From Gyromitra esculenta (taxonomy: Eukaryota; Ascomycota; Pezizomycetes; Pezizales; Discinaceae): a stretch of 64,000 nt of DNA. Every line of letters starts with the position of its first letter. The first letter of the stretch is position 1. Positions 11,918-23,490 of this stretch are shown here, piece by piece. The translations under genes and the position numbers were made by a program. Where the stretch lies: the NCBI GenBank assembly GCA_038503075.1, contig JBCAML010000016.1, positions 310,001-374,000 of the forward strand, given 5' to 3'. A model generated the notes under the pieces. The model was not told the origin of the DNA. It saw only the letters and a list, made by a program, of their open reading frames with translations, and ran no database searches.

Positions 11918-12692
11918 TTAATAGTTGATAACACCCTTCAAGAACCAGACCTCGCCGTTAGAAGCCTCATTCCTACGTTCCTCAATCTCGATATTATCGG
12001 GACGAATCTACTATGAGTCAGCCCCTGACCAAACCCTTAAACTCACTCGGTGGTGAACCCTTTGGAGGGGGGAACAGCAACCACCGCCACCACCACCACC
12101 AGGGGGGGTTAAAACATACCCATCTAACACCTTCATCGTCTTCGTCCCACCACACTTCCTTCCCTTGCAGCGTCTTCGTCTTAACCCCCTTTGGCCACGG
12201 ACTCCCATCTACGCAGTGTGCCTCTACAAACGTCCTCAGATTCCTCGTTGCACGATCTTCGCCTACGAGTCCCTTGTAGATGTTGCTCAACACGTTGCCA
12301 CCCGCGCCTTCGTCATCCGGATCCTCCCACGGCTTCCGAGGAAGCCGTGAGATTGCAACGTTGGATGGTGCCAACACGGTTGTATTTACTTCGCGGTCCG
12401 CTACGCGTGTAGAGATACTTTCGACGGAGCGCGTGAGCCCGGAGAAGATCGAGATGGACTTGTCCAGTGGGAGGACATCGGCTAGGAGTGGGGTGCCTGT
12501 TGGCTTATCGGTGCTGTGCGACATGCCGTCGGTGGAGGGTTCGTGGAGGTGGATGATCTTTTGGTTGTTGTTGGTTCCGGTGGAGGCGATGCTGGCGCGG
12601 CCGGGGGGCGTGCTTTCTCTAAAGAGGAGGGGGTAGAGGAGCTGGGCAGACGTGAGGGTGAGGAGGGGCAGGAATGTTAGTGTAAGCTTCAT
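11918..12692 (-). CDS. secreted fasciclin (FAS1) domain protein
   Basis: Two exons, 12692-12120 and 12007-11918, give 220 aa. The N-terminus MKLTLTFLPLLTLTSAQ is a typical signal peptide, so the product is secreted or enters the ER; this decides the ATG at 12692. The FAS1 fold is indicated by LADVLPLDKSISIFSGLTRS, then NTTVLAPSNVAISRLPRKPW (the H1-like block with TVLAPSN), and by the C-terminal NGEVWFLKGVINY with the preceding IRPDNIEIEE, reached only after removing the intron 12008-12119 (GTATGT donor, TAG acceptor, phase 0). FAS1 proteins mediate adhesion or cell-wall association. There is a single domain and no GPI signal. The protein is shorter than many fungal FAS1 proteins but complete at both ends. 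Confidence 0.85.
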
Positions 12693-13066
12693 GGTGGGCG
12701 GATGTCTGTGGTTGATGTCGGGTGGGATGGTTGGCGCCCGCTTGTTGAGCTGGATAGCTGCAGGCCTGGTTAGTGACGTCGGTTGAAATGGCCAAGCCCT
12801 GAGCCCTGAGAGAAAACTTCCCATTAAACAACTTACCACTTCCCACTGGAGAGTGTTTCAAGGCTCTATGGGGCTGCTTTGCTAGTACATGTTGACTACA
12901 TGTATCTAACATTCTCTCATTACTCTTCTGCTTTGATTCACACGGATGGCTTGTCTCACGGCTCTATCTGCCGACCTAACGAATACAACCAAGAGGCTTT
13001 ACTTAGTATTCCTGGATTTCCCAAAGGCTAACTACATGTATATCCGAAAACAAAAAGCCTCCCCCC
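12693..13066. other. intergenic, upstream of the fasciclin gene
   Basis: A 374-bp gap between two minus-strand genes. It contains two copies of TACATGTA (12897 and 13033). No gene or clear TATA motif is identified. Confidence 0.5.
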
Positions 13067-13893
13067 TCAAGCTGGTGTAATATAATCGTACACAAGCTTC
13101 CTGTAGATCGTCTTCTCCTGGTCCTCAAGTTTATCGAACTTAAGATGACGGACATAGTATCTTACGCCGTCAATCTCCTCAAACCCCCAGATCTGAAGTC
13201 ACATAAGTTAGAAATATCCTAAATTTTACAGAGGGTATAAAAAAAAAATCTCTGTAACGAGCAAGCGAACGAAACTGGAGGGTAAACAAAAAAACATACC
13301 TGTCTCGCAGTCCACTTGTTTATGTCATTGACAACAAAGCTTTCGATGGCACCGTCTTGCTCGACCTCTGGGGCGAATCCGGTTCGTAGATACTCGTCGT
13401 CGACTTTGCTAGGTTCTATGCGGCGGGACTTGCCGGTGAGCTTGCCAAAGAGGTGATCCTCATGTTCCCGCTCGCTATTTGAACGAAATTTTTGTCAGCC
13501 CATCCACCGAAAAAAAAACTCATGATGGGGGAGGAAAGCATACGTCCAGTCCAATGTCCTTAGCTCGGTAGTGCCCTTCATACCCCCAGTGAGGGTCTGC
13601 GCAATGTCGATATGCTCAGTACCCTCATCGTCTCTGTACTGCTTGATGTCTAACGTGATTGTAGCTAGAGCAATAGCTTTACGGGTAATCCAGCCGATAC
13701 CCTGTAGCATGAGAACTTCGTCAGTATCGTCAGAGAGAGTTTTATTCTGTATTTTTCCCAGACATTACGTCAGACATCTATCCACAACTAAACCGCGGAG
13801 GAGAGGGAAGGGAGGGGGAGGGGAACGGGTTCAACAGACCATGTAGAACTTCCCCGTCAAGTTCTTGGTAGTGATTTCAAGAGGAGCCGCCAT
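13067..13893 (-). CDS. conserved fungal lipocalin-like protein
   Basis: Four exons, 13893-13840, 13746-13544, 13474-13300 and 13192-13067 (558 nt, 185 aa). Exon joins restore continuous sequence: KFYM|NKTLSDDTDEVLMLQGIGW, LDW|TEREHEDHLFGKL and KWTARQ|IWGFEEIDGVRYY. This matches a widespread ascomycete family, often annotated lipocalin-like, with the NKTLSDDTD, QGIGWxxRKAI, DIxQTxTGGxKGTTELRxLDW and WGFxxxxGxRYY blocks. The size is normal for that family. A beta-barrel small-molecule binder is the likely fold, but ligand and role are unknown to me. No signal peptide or membrane segment. The family recall comes from memory; the splice structure is read directly. Confidence 0.78.
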
Positions 13894-14902
13894 TGTGTGT
13901 AGTACTCTCTATCAATTGAGCTCCACAGAGGTAGTTATCTTTTCCGTGCTATCCTCAAGCACAGTGGTTGTATTTAGATGGTTATATAGGTATACTACGA
14001 CCCAGCTAATTGCGGGGGTGGGCCACTACGTGTGCATGGGCGACTCGCAGGACGCAACACCACGTCCCTGAATATTGCTTTTCACATGTCAATTGCAGCT
14101 ACATGTAGCTACCCCCCCATCAGTAGGGTCGACAAGCTATCATGTGTAAGTATCTCGGTAAAACATGCATCTCGGAACACCGACCCCCCGATGGAGCTAA
14201 AGTAAGGGCAATTGGACAATTGTCGAGCTATTAGCGGCTCCTTCTATTCATCAAAACCACCCCTCCCCCTCCCTACGCCGAGAGTGAAAAATGTAGTACA
14301 TAACGATTGTAATACCAAGAAACGAAACAGTAAAACCCATAGTGAAAAATACCCATTCAAGAGAATTACAAGAGAAGATGCGCCTACCGGAAGAGCATTT
14401 AACACAAACAAAAGGAACTCAACACCTCATCGCTTCACTATTGTTAAAAATATCTTTCCACATTCTCCTCCCCCCACCCCCGGGCCTAGCTGCAACTATT
14501 CCTACTGCCGTTACATTTTTATCTTCATATCCCATTGACTATTGAATCCCATATTTTTTTCTCTCTATCAGTGCAGAAATTATGGGGGGAAAAAACCCCA
14601 AATTCGCAAAAACCATACAAGAAAAAGTAAAAGAACGGGAAAAAGAAGGGCTCGAAAGGAAAGAACAAAAAAATCACAAGACCTCCGGGATAAGTTACAA
14701 TAGAATGAGAAAGAAAAACAGGATAAGAGAGCGGAAGAAAGGGAAAGGAAAAAAAATTCAAACATTAGAGTGCTAATAGGTAAATGTTAAAAAACGAAAC
14801 GAAAAAGAAAAAGAAAAAGAAAACACCAGCACAAGCAACTACAGGAAAGAGAGGAAAGAGAGATAGAAACACCTAGCCCATAACACATAACAACCCTCCC
14901 GT
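13894..14902. other. intergenic region with simple repeats
   Basis: About 1 kb between two minus-strand genes. It holds a TACATGTA palindrome at 14100, a purine-rich stretch at about 14580-14760 and an (AAAAAG)n-like tract near 14795-14822. Frames on either strand in the purine tract are low-complexity shadows. Nothing else is identified. Confidence 0.5.
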
Positions 14903-17888
14903 TTAGCTAGGTAGCACGCTCACAAACACCCTAAACCTCTCCAACTCCCAACCCCCAACACCACTCACACCATTCACCATCCCCCCTGGGCCACTGGTCC
15001 CCTTAAGCGCAGCTGTAACAAGCGTGCATTCAATCGTATTAACTACCCCTGGACTCAGTCTGATCTCGAACGGCGGTTCCTCCTTTTTCTTCTGTTGCGC
15101 TGTCCATGGCGATATCGAGCGAGGGCTGTTGTTATTCACTTTATGTTCGACAGCAAGCTTGTATGGTCTATGAGCCAGATTCTGCGCAGAAAGGGTAGGC
15201 GTGACAACAATAGTATGGCATTCCGGTGGTAAGTGGAGGAAGAATTGCGTAGTAACTTTCTTGTCATCCGGTGAAAGGTCTTGGCTGAACTTGTGTTCGG
15301 CACCAACGCTCGGGGCAGATGTGAGGCGGAAGTTTGTGATAAGTGCGCTTGATGCATCTGTCGGTTACGGTTAGCTCGGGGTTTAAAATGCACATGTTTT
15401 GACAGCGGGATCCTACCTTTACCCTCGGCACGATATCTTGGCTCATCGTAGTACCCTGCGTTTTGCCTGTGATGGGGAGGTACAGGAGCTGGGACGTTTA
15501 AGGGTGGAGCAGGGGACTGACTGGATGGTCCTGGGGTCGATGCTGCAGGGGTTACGCTCAATCGCTGTGGAGGCGGCGGCATGGTGTTGTTTGGCACTGG
15601 TGGGGACATGTGGGTGCGGGGTGTACGGGATGCAGAGTTGGCACGCACGGTGATGGAATCGCTGGGTGGGGATTTAGACCGACCACCTACCGATTCAGTC
15701 TTCTCGGGGAGTTGTGGGGTGGTGTTGAGGGCTGGGGCTGGCGGGAGACTACCGAGTGGTAACGAGGTGGAAGTGGTCGTAGAAACTGCTGGAATAGTGG
15801 GTGGAGGTAACGAAACTGGAGTAGGAGTAGGAGGCGTGATAACTTTCTGTGGCGTCATACTTCGTGCCACTGGTGCAACATTCTTCGTTTTCTTAACAGG
15901 ACTGGCAGAATTCCCATTAACAGTCGGCGCCGCAGCCACTGGCGGGATAGGTGATCTAGACACAACCCGGCTTGCTCTCGGTGTAGGCTGCGGTGGTGAG
16001 ATTGCTACAGGGAGGGTATTATTTGTAGCTCCATGTTGCTTTCTCCCGACATTGAGCCTGATTTTTGGACCTGTAGAAGCTGGAATATCGGCCGGTTTCT
16101 GTGGAGACTGAGCACGGTGAGCGCCCATATTTAGACGGAGCTTGATGCCACTTCCGGTGCCATTAGAGACTTCACCGACTCTAGATTTCCCTTCCGCTAG
16201 ACGTTTGACGAAATACTCCTAAAGGTCAGATACCCAAATCAGCCCAGCTCTAACCCTTTTTATATATATAAACCCATGGACATTTGGAGATCTCTTACAT
16301 CAAGTCTATGGGCATCTTTAACAATATCGCTTTCGCTATCATTAAACTCCTCGGCATTCTTCTTGATCAACCCAACCGCAAATTCAAAATCTGACCACTT
16401 GGGATATTCTCCTTGAACAATTTTTTTCTTAATCATATTAAGGGAAATTGGCGTTTTGATTATACGGAAATATTCGCCGTAGAGCTTTTTGCTAGGAAGA
16501 TTTAAAAAGTAATGGGCCACAAGCTCACCTCTATATAGATAAAATTGTTAGCCAAATACTTAAACGAAAAAACTAAACAAATAAATTACGGACGACATTA
16601 AGATAAGAGGAATTAGATAAATGCAGCGGTCAATTCGCATTTCCCAGCAAAATTAGTAAAGAGGAGAGAGGGAGGGTTAGGGATATGGCAACGGAGGTAT
16701 GAACACATTAAAGTAAAAAGCAATAATGTGGCTAAAAGAAATCCAAGTAACTTACTGGCCATCGACCAAAGCCATCATATCATCCACAATTTTAGCCTGC
16801 TCCTGCTGCAACGCTGCCGGATTCATTTTCGCAGTTCTAGTAGAAGCTTGCCTACCAGGTGTCGGCTGAGCACTCTCTTCTCGTTTAACATGCCGACTGG
16901 TCTGTTCAGCCATATAACTCTCAATCACATTGCGAACTCTGATAGAGTCGCTGTGGACTTGGCTTTTGGGCTTATTGTAAGTAGCTGCATTTTGACACAT
17001 GAGAAGAAGATCCAACTGGACATCTTGTAGAGATGAATATTGGCTGTTATTTAGTTTTGTCTACGCGATCGGGGTTAGATTATAATTTTGGGGGGAATCG
17101 TTAAAGGGATACTGGGAGGACTGCAAACCTGTATTTCGTGCAGCGAGATAGGGTTCTTTATTTTCTGGTAATAATCTGGATAGTCCGACTACGGGGTGAT
17201 GAAACATGTAAGTAACTCTGCGTTTGGCAATTGGAGAAGCGACAAACATACCTGACTGGGGAGCTTCTCAAAGTGTTGGCGGACATGTCGATTTCTGCAG
17301 GGCGGGAACGAGAGACTTGCATTAGCAAAAGTGTTGCCGACAAGTCAAAGGAAAGCATCAGAATGTCGTGGAGGAGAATATAAGAAAAGACCACTACGGG
17401 GGATTATCGCAAAGAGGCGAGTAGCAGAGATCCATCTTACCTTTCTTGATGGTTCATTATGGCATTCAGCAGGCCTTGGCCGAGAGCTTGGGTAGATGTT
17501 CCATCCGAACCATTTTGCAGGACGGCGGCAGACTACAGAGAAACGATACGAGGGGTTTCATTAGTTAGGAGCAGCTTGTGGGTGAGTGGTGTGGAATAGA
17601 ATAGCAGGGCGAGTGATGAGTGAGTGAGAAGCATCCATTGCTTGAGCCTCATCAGGGATACCACAACCACGCGAGACGTTTAAGCAGAGCTTCGATCCTC
17701 TCTCATGTCGCGTTCCCTTCTTCCCTTTCCCTTCCCCATCCTGCCCCACCAAACCAACGACACCCCACTGCAACAGGCCCAACGGGAAATAAAAGAAAAA
17801 AGCCACTCACCGATTGCTTACGGCGTTTTCGAGCCCGATCTTCGCCGTCGAGAGCAGGCGATGCCTGTGTAATCTTGCGCTTATCCAT
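14903..17888 (-). CDS. rsc4: tandem bromodomain protein, RSC4-like chromatin-remodelling subunit
   Basis: Eight exons are inferred: 17888-17811, 17532-17441, 17294-17252, 17188-17129, 17060-16756, 16530-16299, 16218-15417 and 15357-14903 (2067 nt, 688 aa), with all phases consistent. After a basic N-terminus (RARKRRKQS) comes bromodomain 1, spread over small exons: HFEKLPSQ|SDYPDYYQKIKNPISLHEIQ, then LLLMCQNAATYN with the acetyl-lysine-binding Asn. Bromodomain 2 (about residues 200-290) has FLNLPSKKLYGEYFRIIKTP and NAEEFNDSES. A long Ser/Pro/Thr-rich linker (about 310-550) and a conserved C-terminal domain follow. Two bromodomains without a BAH domain fit RSC4, which binds acetylated H3 in the RSC remodeller, rather than RSC1/2. 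It shares a 1-kb upstream region with divergent CKS1. Confidence 0.85.
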
Positions 17889-18939
17889 CTCGCGATAATG
17901 GACGAATGGTTGTAAAAGCAGAGTGCTGTGTTGGGAAGCGCTGTTGGGAAGTTGGGGGAACGCGACCTGGGGTTTTTTTTCGCGACTTGGGGTAGGGCAA
18001 AGAGAGGTGGTAGTAGTCGCGCCTCTTTTGCTATTGCTATTGCGACCGTGCTGCAAGATATTTGAGAAACAGCGCAACCAGGCTGTCGCAGGGCGATGAG
18101 ATGAATGAGCTCCAGAATATTCAAAGGGAAATTCTGAGCGCACGGCGGGGATAACGGGCTCTGAATGCTCCCTGCTTTTCGTCTCTGGGTGTTGATCGTG
18201 GTCGCTGAACAGGGAAAGCCACAGGTTGGGCAGAGTTACACCGGTTGGGCCAACAATGGGATTGTGTGTGGGTCATGTGACCTCGCCCTCACGAGCCACA
18301 CATCGCAAAGCGGAGAGGGCTCTTGCAGTGTGTGTCAATGCATCTCTAGGCCATTTTGAAAGTAAACAAGAGGCGTCGCAGACGCTCAGGGACATCTTTT
18401 GCTACTTAACTATCGTCTGTTCTCTGTTGTGGCCCACCTTCCTCTCCTCCTGCTCCCCACCTGTGTCTGGCGTGTCCCTTCAGCCTGGTCCTAAGTTTCC
18501 GGTTTCCTCTCCTCTGCTGCCTCTGTCTGTCTGTCTGTCTGCCTGTCTGTCTGTAGTGGTTGAGACGTTCTCTCTGTTTCCACAACAACCAGCAACCACC
18601 GCCCGCCAAAACAACATCGCTAGACACACCGCGGAGCCGCCCCAGCCAACCATCTCATCTGCCCAGCGGAAGGTTTATCCTTGGACAGGAACACAAGCAA
18701 CGCAACGCAACGCAAAGCACGCGTCTCGGTCCGTCCCTTTTCTGAGACCCCTCCTCCTCCCCTCCTCCCCTCCTCCCGCCTTCCCCTCTCCTCCCCCATC
18801 CCTCCCCCCATCCCTCAACTCGCTCGTTTCCTGCCAACAGCGCTCATAATCCACACTTCAGACGGTTCCACCCTTCCCGCTAAAGCTCATTGCCCCACCA
18901 CACGACTAGTTTCTTTCCCACGCTTTCCAATCGCATCGA
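17889..18939. promoter_or_regulatory. shared divergent upstream region of RSC4-like and CKS1 genes
   Basis: About 1.05 kb separates the two start codons. It includes a (CTGT)n microsatellite at about 18522-18554 and a long CT-rich tract at about 18740-18835 directly upstream of the CKS1 ATG. Such pyrimidine tracts are common at fungal transcription starts. The open frames crossing it on both strands are low complexity and not supported as genes. Confidence 0.55.
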
Positions 18940-19552
18940 ATGGCCATGGAGAAAGGTGGTTCCTCTCGCAGTCGCCGTCCGCGCCTTTTGTCGGAATCTG
19001 AGAGGGAACGTTTGGATGAATTCATTGATTTGATCCACTACTCTGACCGGTAAGTTCGCTCAGCACTGCTCCGTTTGTGCGCTTTAATCAAGCTCAGAAC
19101 TAACTTTTATCCAGTTACTCCGACAAGGCCTACGAATACAGGTACTTTTTCTCCCCCCTCCTCCAAAGTTTCTCTTCCACTCCTCTGAGCGCTCAATTCC
19201 CACTTCCCGCTGTCACCTGTTACAGAGAATGTGGAAAACTAATTCGAAAACCAGGCACGTTATGCTTCCGAAGCAGATGCTCAAGGCGATCCCCAAGGAT
19301 TACTTCGACGTCGAGACTGGCACGCTTAAGATTCTCCACGAGGAAGAGTGGAGAGGTCTTGGAATCACTCAAAGCTTGGGATGGCAACACTATGAGATCC
19401 ATGCGCCCGAGCCCCACATTCTGTTGTTCAAGTATGATTTTCCGTTCCGCTACCTTCTTTCTTGAAGATTTTTCCAAGTGCTACATCTGGAAACTTGACT
19501 AATCAAGTTCTTTCTCTCCAGGCGGCCCAAGAACTTCCAAGCGAATGCCTAG
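18940..19552 (+). CDS. cks1: cyclin-dependent kinase regulatory subunit (CKS1/SUC1)
   Basis: Four exons, 18940-19049, 19115-19141, 19255-19431 and 19522-19552 (345 nt, 114 aa). The joined product has the CKS hallmark blocks: [40 protein letters not shown] and [17 protein letters not shown] proteins bind the C-lobe of CDK1 and dock phosphothreonine substrates, promoting mitotic progression and SCF-mediated turnover. Exon 2 is a 27-nt micro-exon encoding most of the YSDKAYEY strand; introns lie within the anion-binding region. The acceptor at 19254 rather than the one near 19225 is required to give R-HVMLPK. The second ATG at 18946 could also serve as start. Length is normal for the family. Confidence 0.95.
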
Positions 19553-22500
19553 TGAATTGATCCGTCTCTTTTCTACTGTTCGACGAGATAGAAATGGATT
19601 TCTTTTTTTCACGAATGGCGCTTGGGCTACGACGTAACGAATATGGGATGAAGAAATGATCTGGGGGATTTGAGGGGATTGGGGAAGATACGAGAAAAAC
19701 TTGTTAAAAAGATTTACAATTTAACAACTGTTCTTTTTTTCTTATACTAGGAGGAATACTTTTAGTTAGGAATTGTGGCTGTTGAATGTTGGGGATCTGT
19801 TTAGGCATACCTATGATATTTTTCATAGTTAATTCTAACCCCCCTCCTTCAAATGTGATTTCCCCCCCTCAAAACCCGTTTTTTTTCTGGTTTTTTTTCT
19901 TTCTTTCAAACAAACCCTAGTTTTTTATTATTCTCGCTTCTGTAAATACTAGTAATTTTTGTTTCTGCACGAGGGCTATTCTTAAATAGTGTTGAGCGTA
20001 TTCATCCATAGTCACCAACTTTCCGACGCCGCTCTTTTTCGTAGCATATGAAATAGTATGTGGCATGGGACGAATACGCTTGATTACAAATTAAGAGTCT
20101 GTTCTACTAGTTCAACTCGGCCCGTTTTTGAATACGCTTCCTTCCTTCCCTCCCTCCCCCCCCGGGCGATGTCTGGAACATTGCAAGGAACAGGGAACAG
20201 ATAAAGACGGGCGGCGGGCGAGTGATCTGCTCCAGGGGGACGAAGCTTGTTTGACCCGTGTACCCGGTTGGGTATGGTGATTAAGTATGGATGGGGTTTG
20301 GGTTTGGGTTGGGTTTGGGTCTAATCGGGATGTGAAACAGAAACAGTGTTAGAAACATGTTGTGGCGGCTGAGAGTTTGGTTCACTTTTTGGGGTTTCGA
20401 GGGTTTTCGATTGAAAGACGAGGATGGTTACTGGGTTACTGGGAATGGGTATTTTCTCTAGGTACATACATGTATTGGCGTCTTTTTAATTTGGTTAACC
20501 TGCCCCGATTTTTTTTTTGGCAAACTACTGCTGCCACGGCTCATCGAGGGGTCGGCTTATATGCTCCATTATCGGGAACGAGGTCTAATGACGAGAAATT
20601 AAAGATGTCTTATTGCCAGAAGCAATTCATGTCATCAGTGGACTCCTAGTTAACTTACATGTAAGAATCTCTATTTCCTCTCAATGGTAGCCATCACCGC
20701 TTCTCTTGACATTCAAATGATATTATAGGCCCCGGGGCGGCCGTAGCCCCAGCAGTCTCACTTCGTCTAAAAGCTAGCACTTATGCAATGAGAGAATAGA
20801 GGCGTGCATCATCACGACTGCATGTGTTTTAGGGAGATTTCTAGTTCATGAAATCTCTCAGATGTGTATCTCCTCTGAGACATATGTATGTCATGCTCGT
20901 CGCACACACACCCGGGCTCTTTACTAAGGTTAATTGGTACAAATATATCTCTATGACCGATCACAGCAGATGAATTCCCCAGCAGTGCTGTCAATTATAA
21001 CTATAACCTGACGCCTCTCCATGGAGAGCTATCGGCATATTTGCTAGATATATGATTTTCTTGGTTGAAGCTTATATCTTAACCTCAGAGTGCGCACGCG
21101 GTTAGTCCTTCGCAAAGGAAGATATTTTAATTATATTACCGCGTCGGCAAACTCTAGTTCTCTACGTATCCTGTTATGGGGGTACCTAGTTCTACTAACG
21201 AGTTCTTTCGTGCAGTAGGCGTCGTAGCTTAAGCTTCAACAGCTGCAGGGCTTTAACAGTTGGTCATTATTACGATATAGTAGACGAGGCCGTTACGAAC
21301 CTAGATGTATCTTATAGTTCTTAGACTGCCTGCAGGAAATTTACTAAGACTGCACCATCCACCAAATATCCCCCCAGCAGCATTAGCACCTTGGAGAAGA
21401 AGAAAAAACAAGCATATGAGCACGGGGAAGTTTAGTTCCTGCTAATTCCCAAGGAGCGCTCAATTTCTACAGCATTTCTCAGACCAAGAAATTATCTCGC
21501 GACTAATATAAACTTCACAAATAATCACTCGAAATATTGCAAGCCTGTATTTCCTCTTGCTACGTTTGGAAGTGATCGAGCACTGTATTGTTTAATAATA
21601 AGGAACTGGCCTAGGCTGGGGGTATTCAAAATTGATCCGGATTGTGATAGGCTGAACACACGATCTCTCACTTCCCAGTCACTTAACTCCATGTAAGTAT
21701 GAAGCTCACGCATATGCTGATGCTGTGCTAATATTTAATACTGCTAGTTAGCAGCTTAGCGCTATTATATGTATCTCACTAAACACAAATATCTACTTTG
21801 ATCCATCACCACATATTAATCGACGGGGGGTGTAAAGTATCCACTATCTTACAGGCATTGGTGAATAATATTGGGGATCCAGATTTAGTTTGTTGGGTTG
21901 TGGAAGCGAACCCTAGCCCTGATAACTGTATTTCAATATTATGTGAGCCTAAACCAATTGCTAATGCTGTACACCCTACCTAGTCTAGTACCTGCTTTGC
22001 GAGGTGGTACAGTTCTTTGTTCTCTCGAGCTCCAAAACTGCTACTAGAAACGATCGCCTATGAAGGATTAGGTACACTGTTGGGTGTTGGGATTCGATCT
22101 CCAGCTACCCGTAGATGGAAAAAAAATAATTCTTATCGTTGGTTAGAGAGGAAATCTAGACGTGTTGGAAATGCGTGGTGTAGCGGACAGAGAGAGGCTA
22201 ACTACTTTAGAAGGGCTATTGTCATCTCTCTGAGGTGAGGGTTTACTACAGTCTACGGAGGAACTAAACTAGAATTGAGAAGTAGGAGACGGTTTGTGAA
22301 TTTTCTTCATCGTACTTCAAAATCATTTTACAATACTGCTCTTACCAGTTACAGCAACGATCAGCGAAGAAAATTTCGCAGCTGGGAATAATTTGGTATC
22401 TTTAAAGTTAATTGGATTTACACCCTCCGGGTAGGGTCCCGAAGGAAGCCATGGGCAAATATTACTTATCAGAAACTTCACGTCGAGGAGAGGTATATTG

Positions 22501-22682
22501 CAGGATCCCATATTTATTACTATATAACAGGCAATTAACTGTGCGAACATAGGGTACCGCAAAGAATTTAACGATAGCAAAAGAAAGAGAAAAGGGAAGA
22601 GAGAGAAAGAAAGAAAGAAAGGAAAGGAAAAGAAAAAAGAAAAAAAGCAGAAAATCCTCCCAAAATACAAAGACACAGAGAA
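19553..22682. other. gene-poor region, partly AT-rich and decayed-looking
   Basis: These 3.1 kb between CKS1 and the next minus-strand gene hold no supportable coding sequence. Noted inside: a G-tract cluster at 20293-20319, TACATGTA palindromes at 20467 and 20656 (the latter extended to CTTACATGTAAG), and an AT-rich stretch at about 20700-22300. That stretch has many TA-rich short words and broken frames, as expected of an old, mutated repeat. A GA-rich microsatellite lies at about 22590-22640. No terminal repeats could be matched. Confidence 0.45.
20293..20319 (+). repeat. potential G-quadruplex, five G runs
   Basis: The plus strand has five runs of three or more G separated by TTT, TTT, TT and TTT, which satisfies the quadruplex pattern. 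It lies about 740 bp downstream of the CKS1 stop codon, in noncoding DNA. Confidence 0.65.
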
Positions 22683-23490
22683 CTACTCAGACTTCCCAGT
22701 CATCTTGTGCCAAACCTTCCTAACCCACTCTACAAACCTCACCCAACCTATAAAGACTATTGTTAGCAACCAAGGCTCTACAGAATAAAGCGTGAGGGGG
22801 GGGGGGAATTACCACTCTTGTCCTCTGCCCCATACCCACAGTTGGTACACTCCACGGGCATCTGGGCCACAATGCTCGCTGCCAACTCGCCCGCTGACAT
22901 TGAGCCACTGCTCACGACCACAGGCTCCGGCAACACCGTCACCACTACCGGGTCCTTCGTTATAGTCTTCGGGGCGAACCCCGGAAGCTTCGCGATACTA
23001 TCTTTGATAGTATCCACGATTGTCCCCGATCGCGGGGGACAGTACGGTCCAGCGTGTGTACACACTGGCTCGAGCACGGGCTCGAGGCCGGGGACATATA
23101 ACTTCGGTTTTGGCGAAGACGGCAGCGGCTTTGGTGTCCATGGGAACCGGAAGGGGGTTGACGGAGTTGCGCCAGAACCGTAGGCGTGTTCTGGACGGGG
23201 CAGCGTGGACGGTCCATGGACTCTGGGGACCGTTCTTCCGGTGAAGATGCCTCCCCCTGGGACGGCGAAGACGGGGGGAGAGAATGTCTCCATGCCATCT
23301 GGCAGGTGTGTTAGTAAATCTAGGAGGGAAAGTAGGAGAGGGTGATTAAAAGAGGGAACATACGGGAGGGAGAGTACGGCGGGATACGTTTGGCCAGGTG
23401 GTGCGTGGAGGGGCCCTTGTGGCCGATTGGTGCGGCGGTGCTGAAGACAGCGAGAAATAAGATGGCCAAAAGGAGCCGGAGGAACTGCAT
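22683..23490 (-). CDS. secreted hypothetical protein with Kex2 site and paired cysteine motifs
   Basis: Three exons, 23490-23364, 23298-22813 and 22747-22683 (678 nt, 225 aa). The N-terminus MQFLRLLLAILFLAVFSTAAP is a clear signal peptide. A Lys-Arg pair (HHLAKR, about residues 31-36) just after it looks like a Kex2-type propeptide cleavage site. The mature part is proline-rich and then carries CTHAGPYCPP and CTNCGYG, four cysteines in all, with a predicted amphipathic tail in exon 3 (RFVEWVRKVWHKM). The small final exon is supported by phase and by a GTAATT donor. I do not recognise a family. It could be a cell-wall or effector-like secreted protein, but that is inference. Confidence 0.65.

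Noticed and set aside
15581..16111. Plus-strand open frame across the RSC4-like gene
   Set aside because: Glycine/valine-rich shadow of the Ser/Pro/Thr-rich linker on the opposite strand; no family match.
18226..18849. Long plus-strand frame between the RSC4-like and CKS1 genes
   Set aside because: Driven by CTGT and CT repeats; low complexity and lies in the presumed promoter region.
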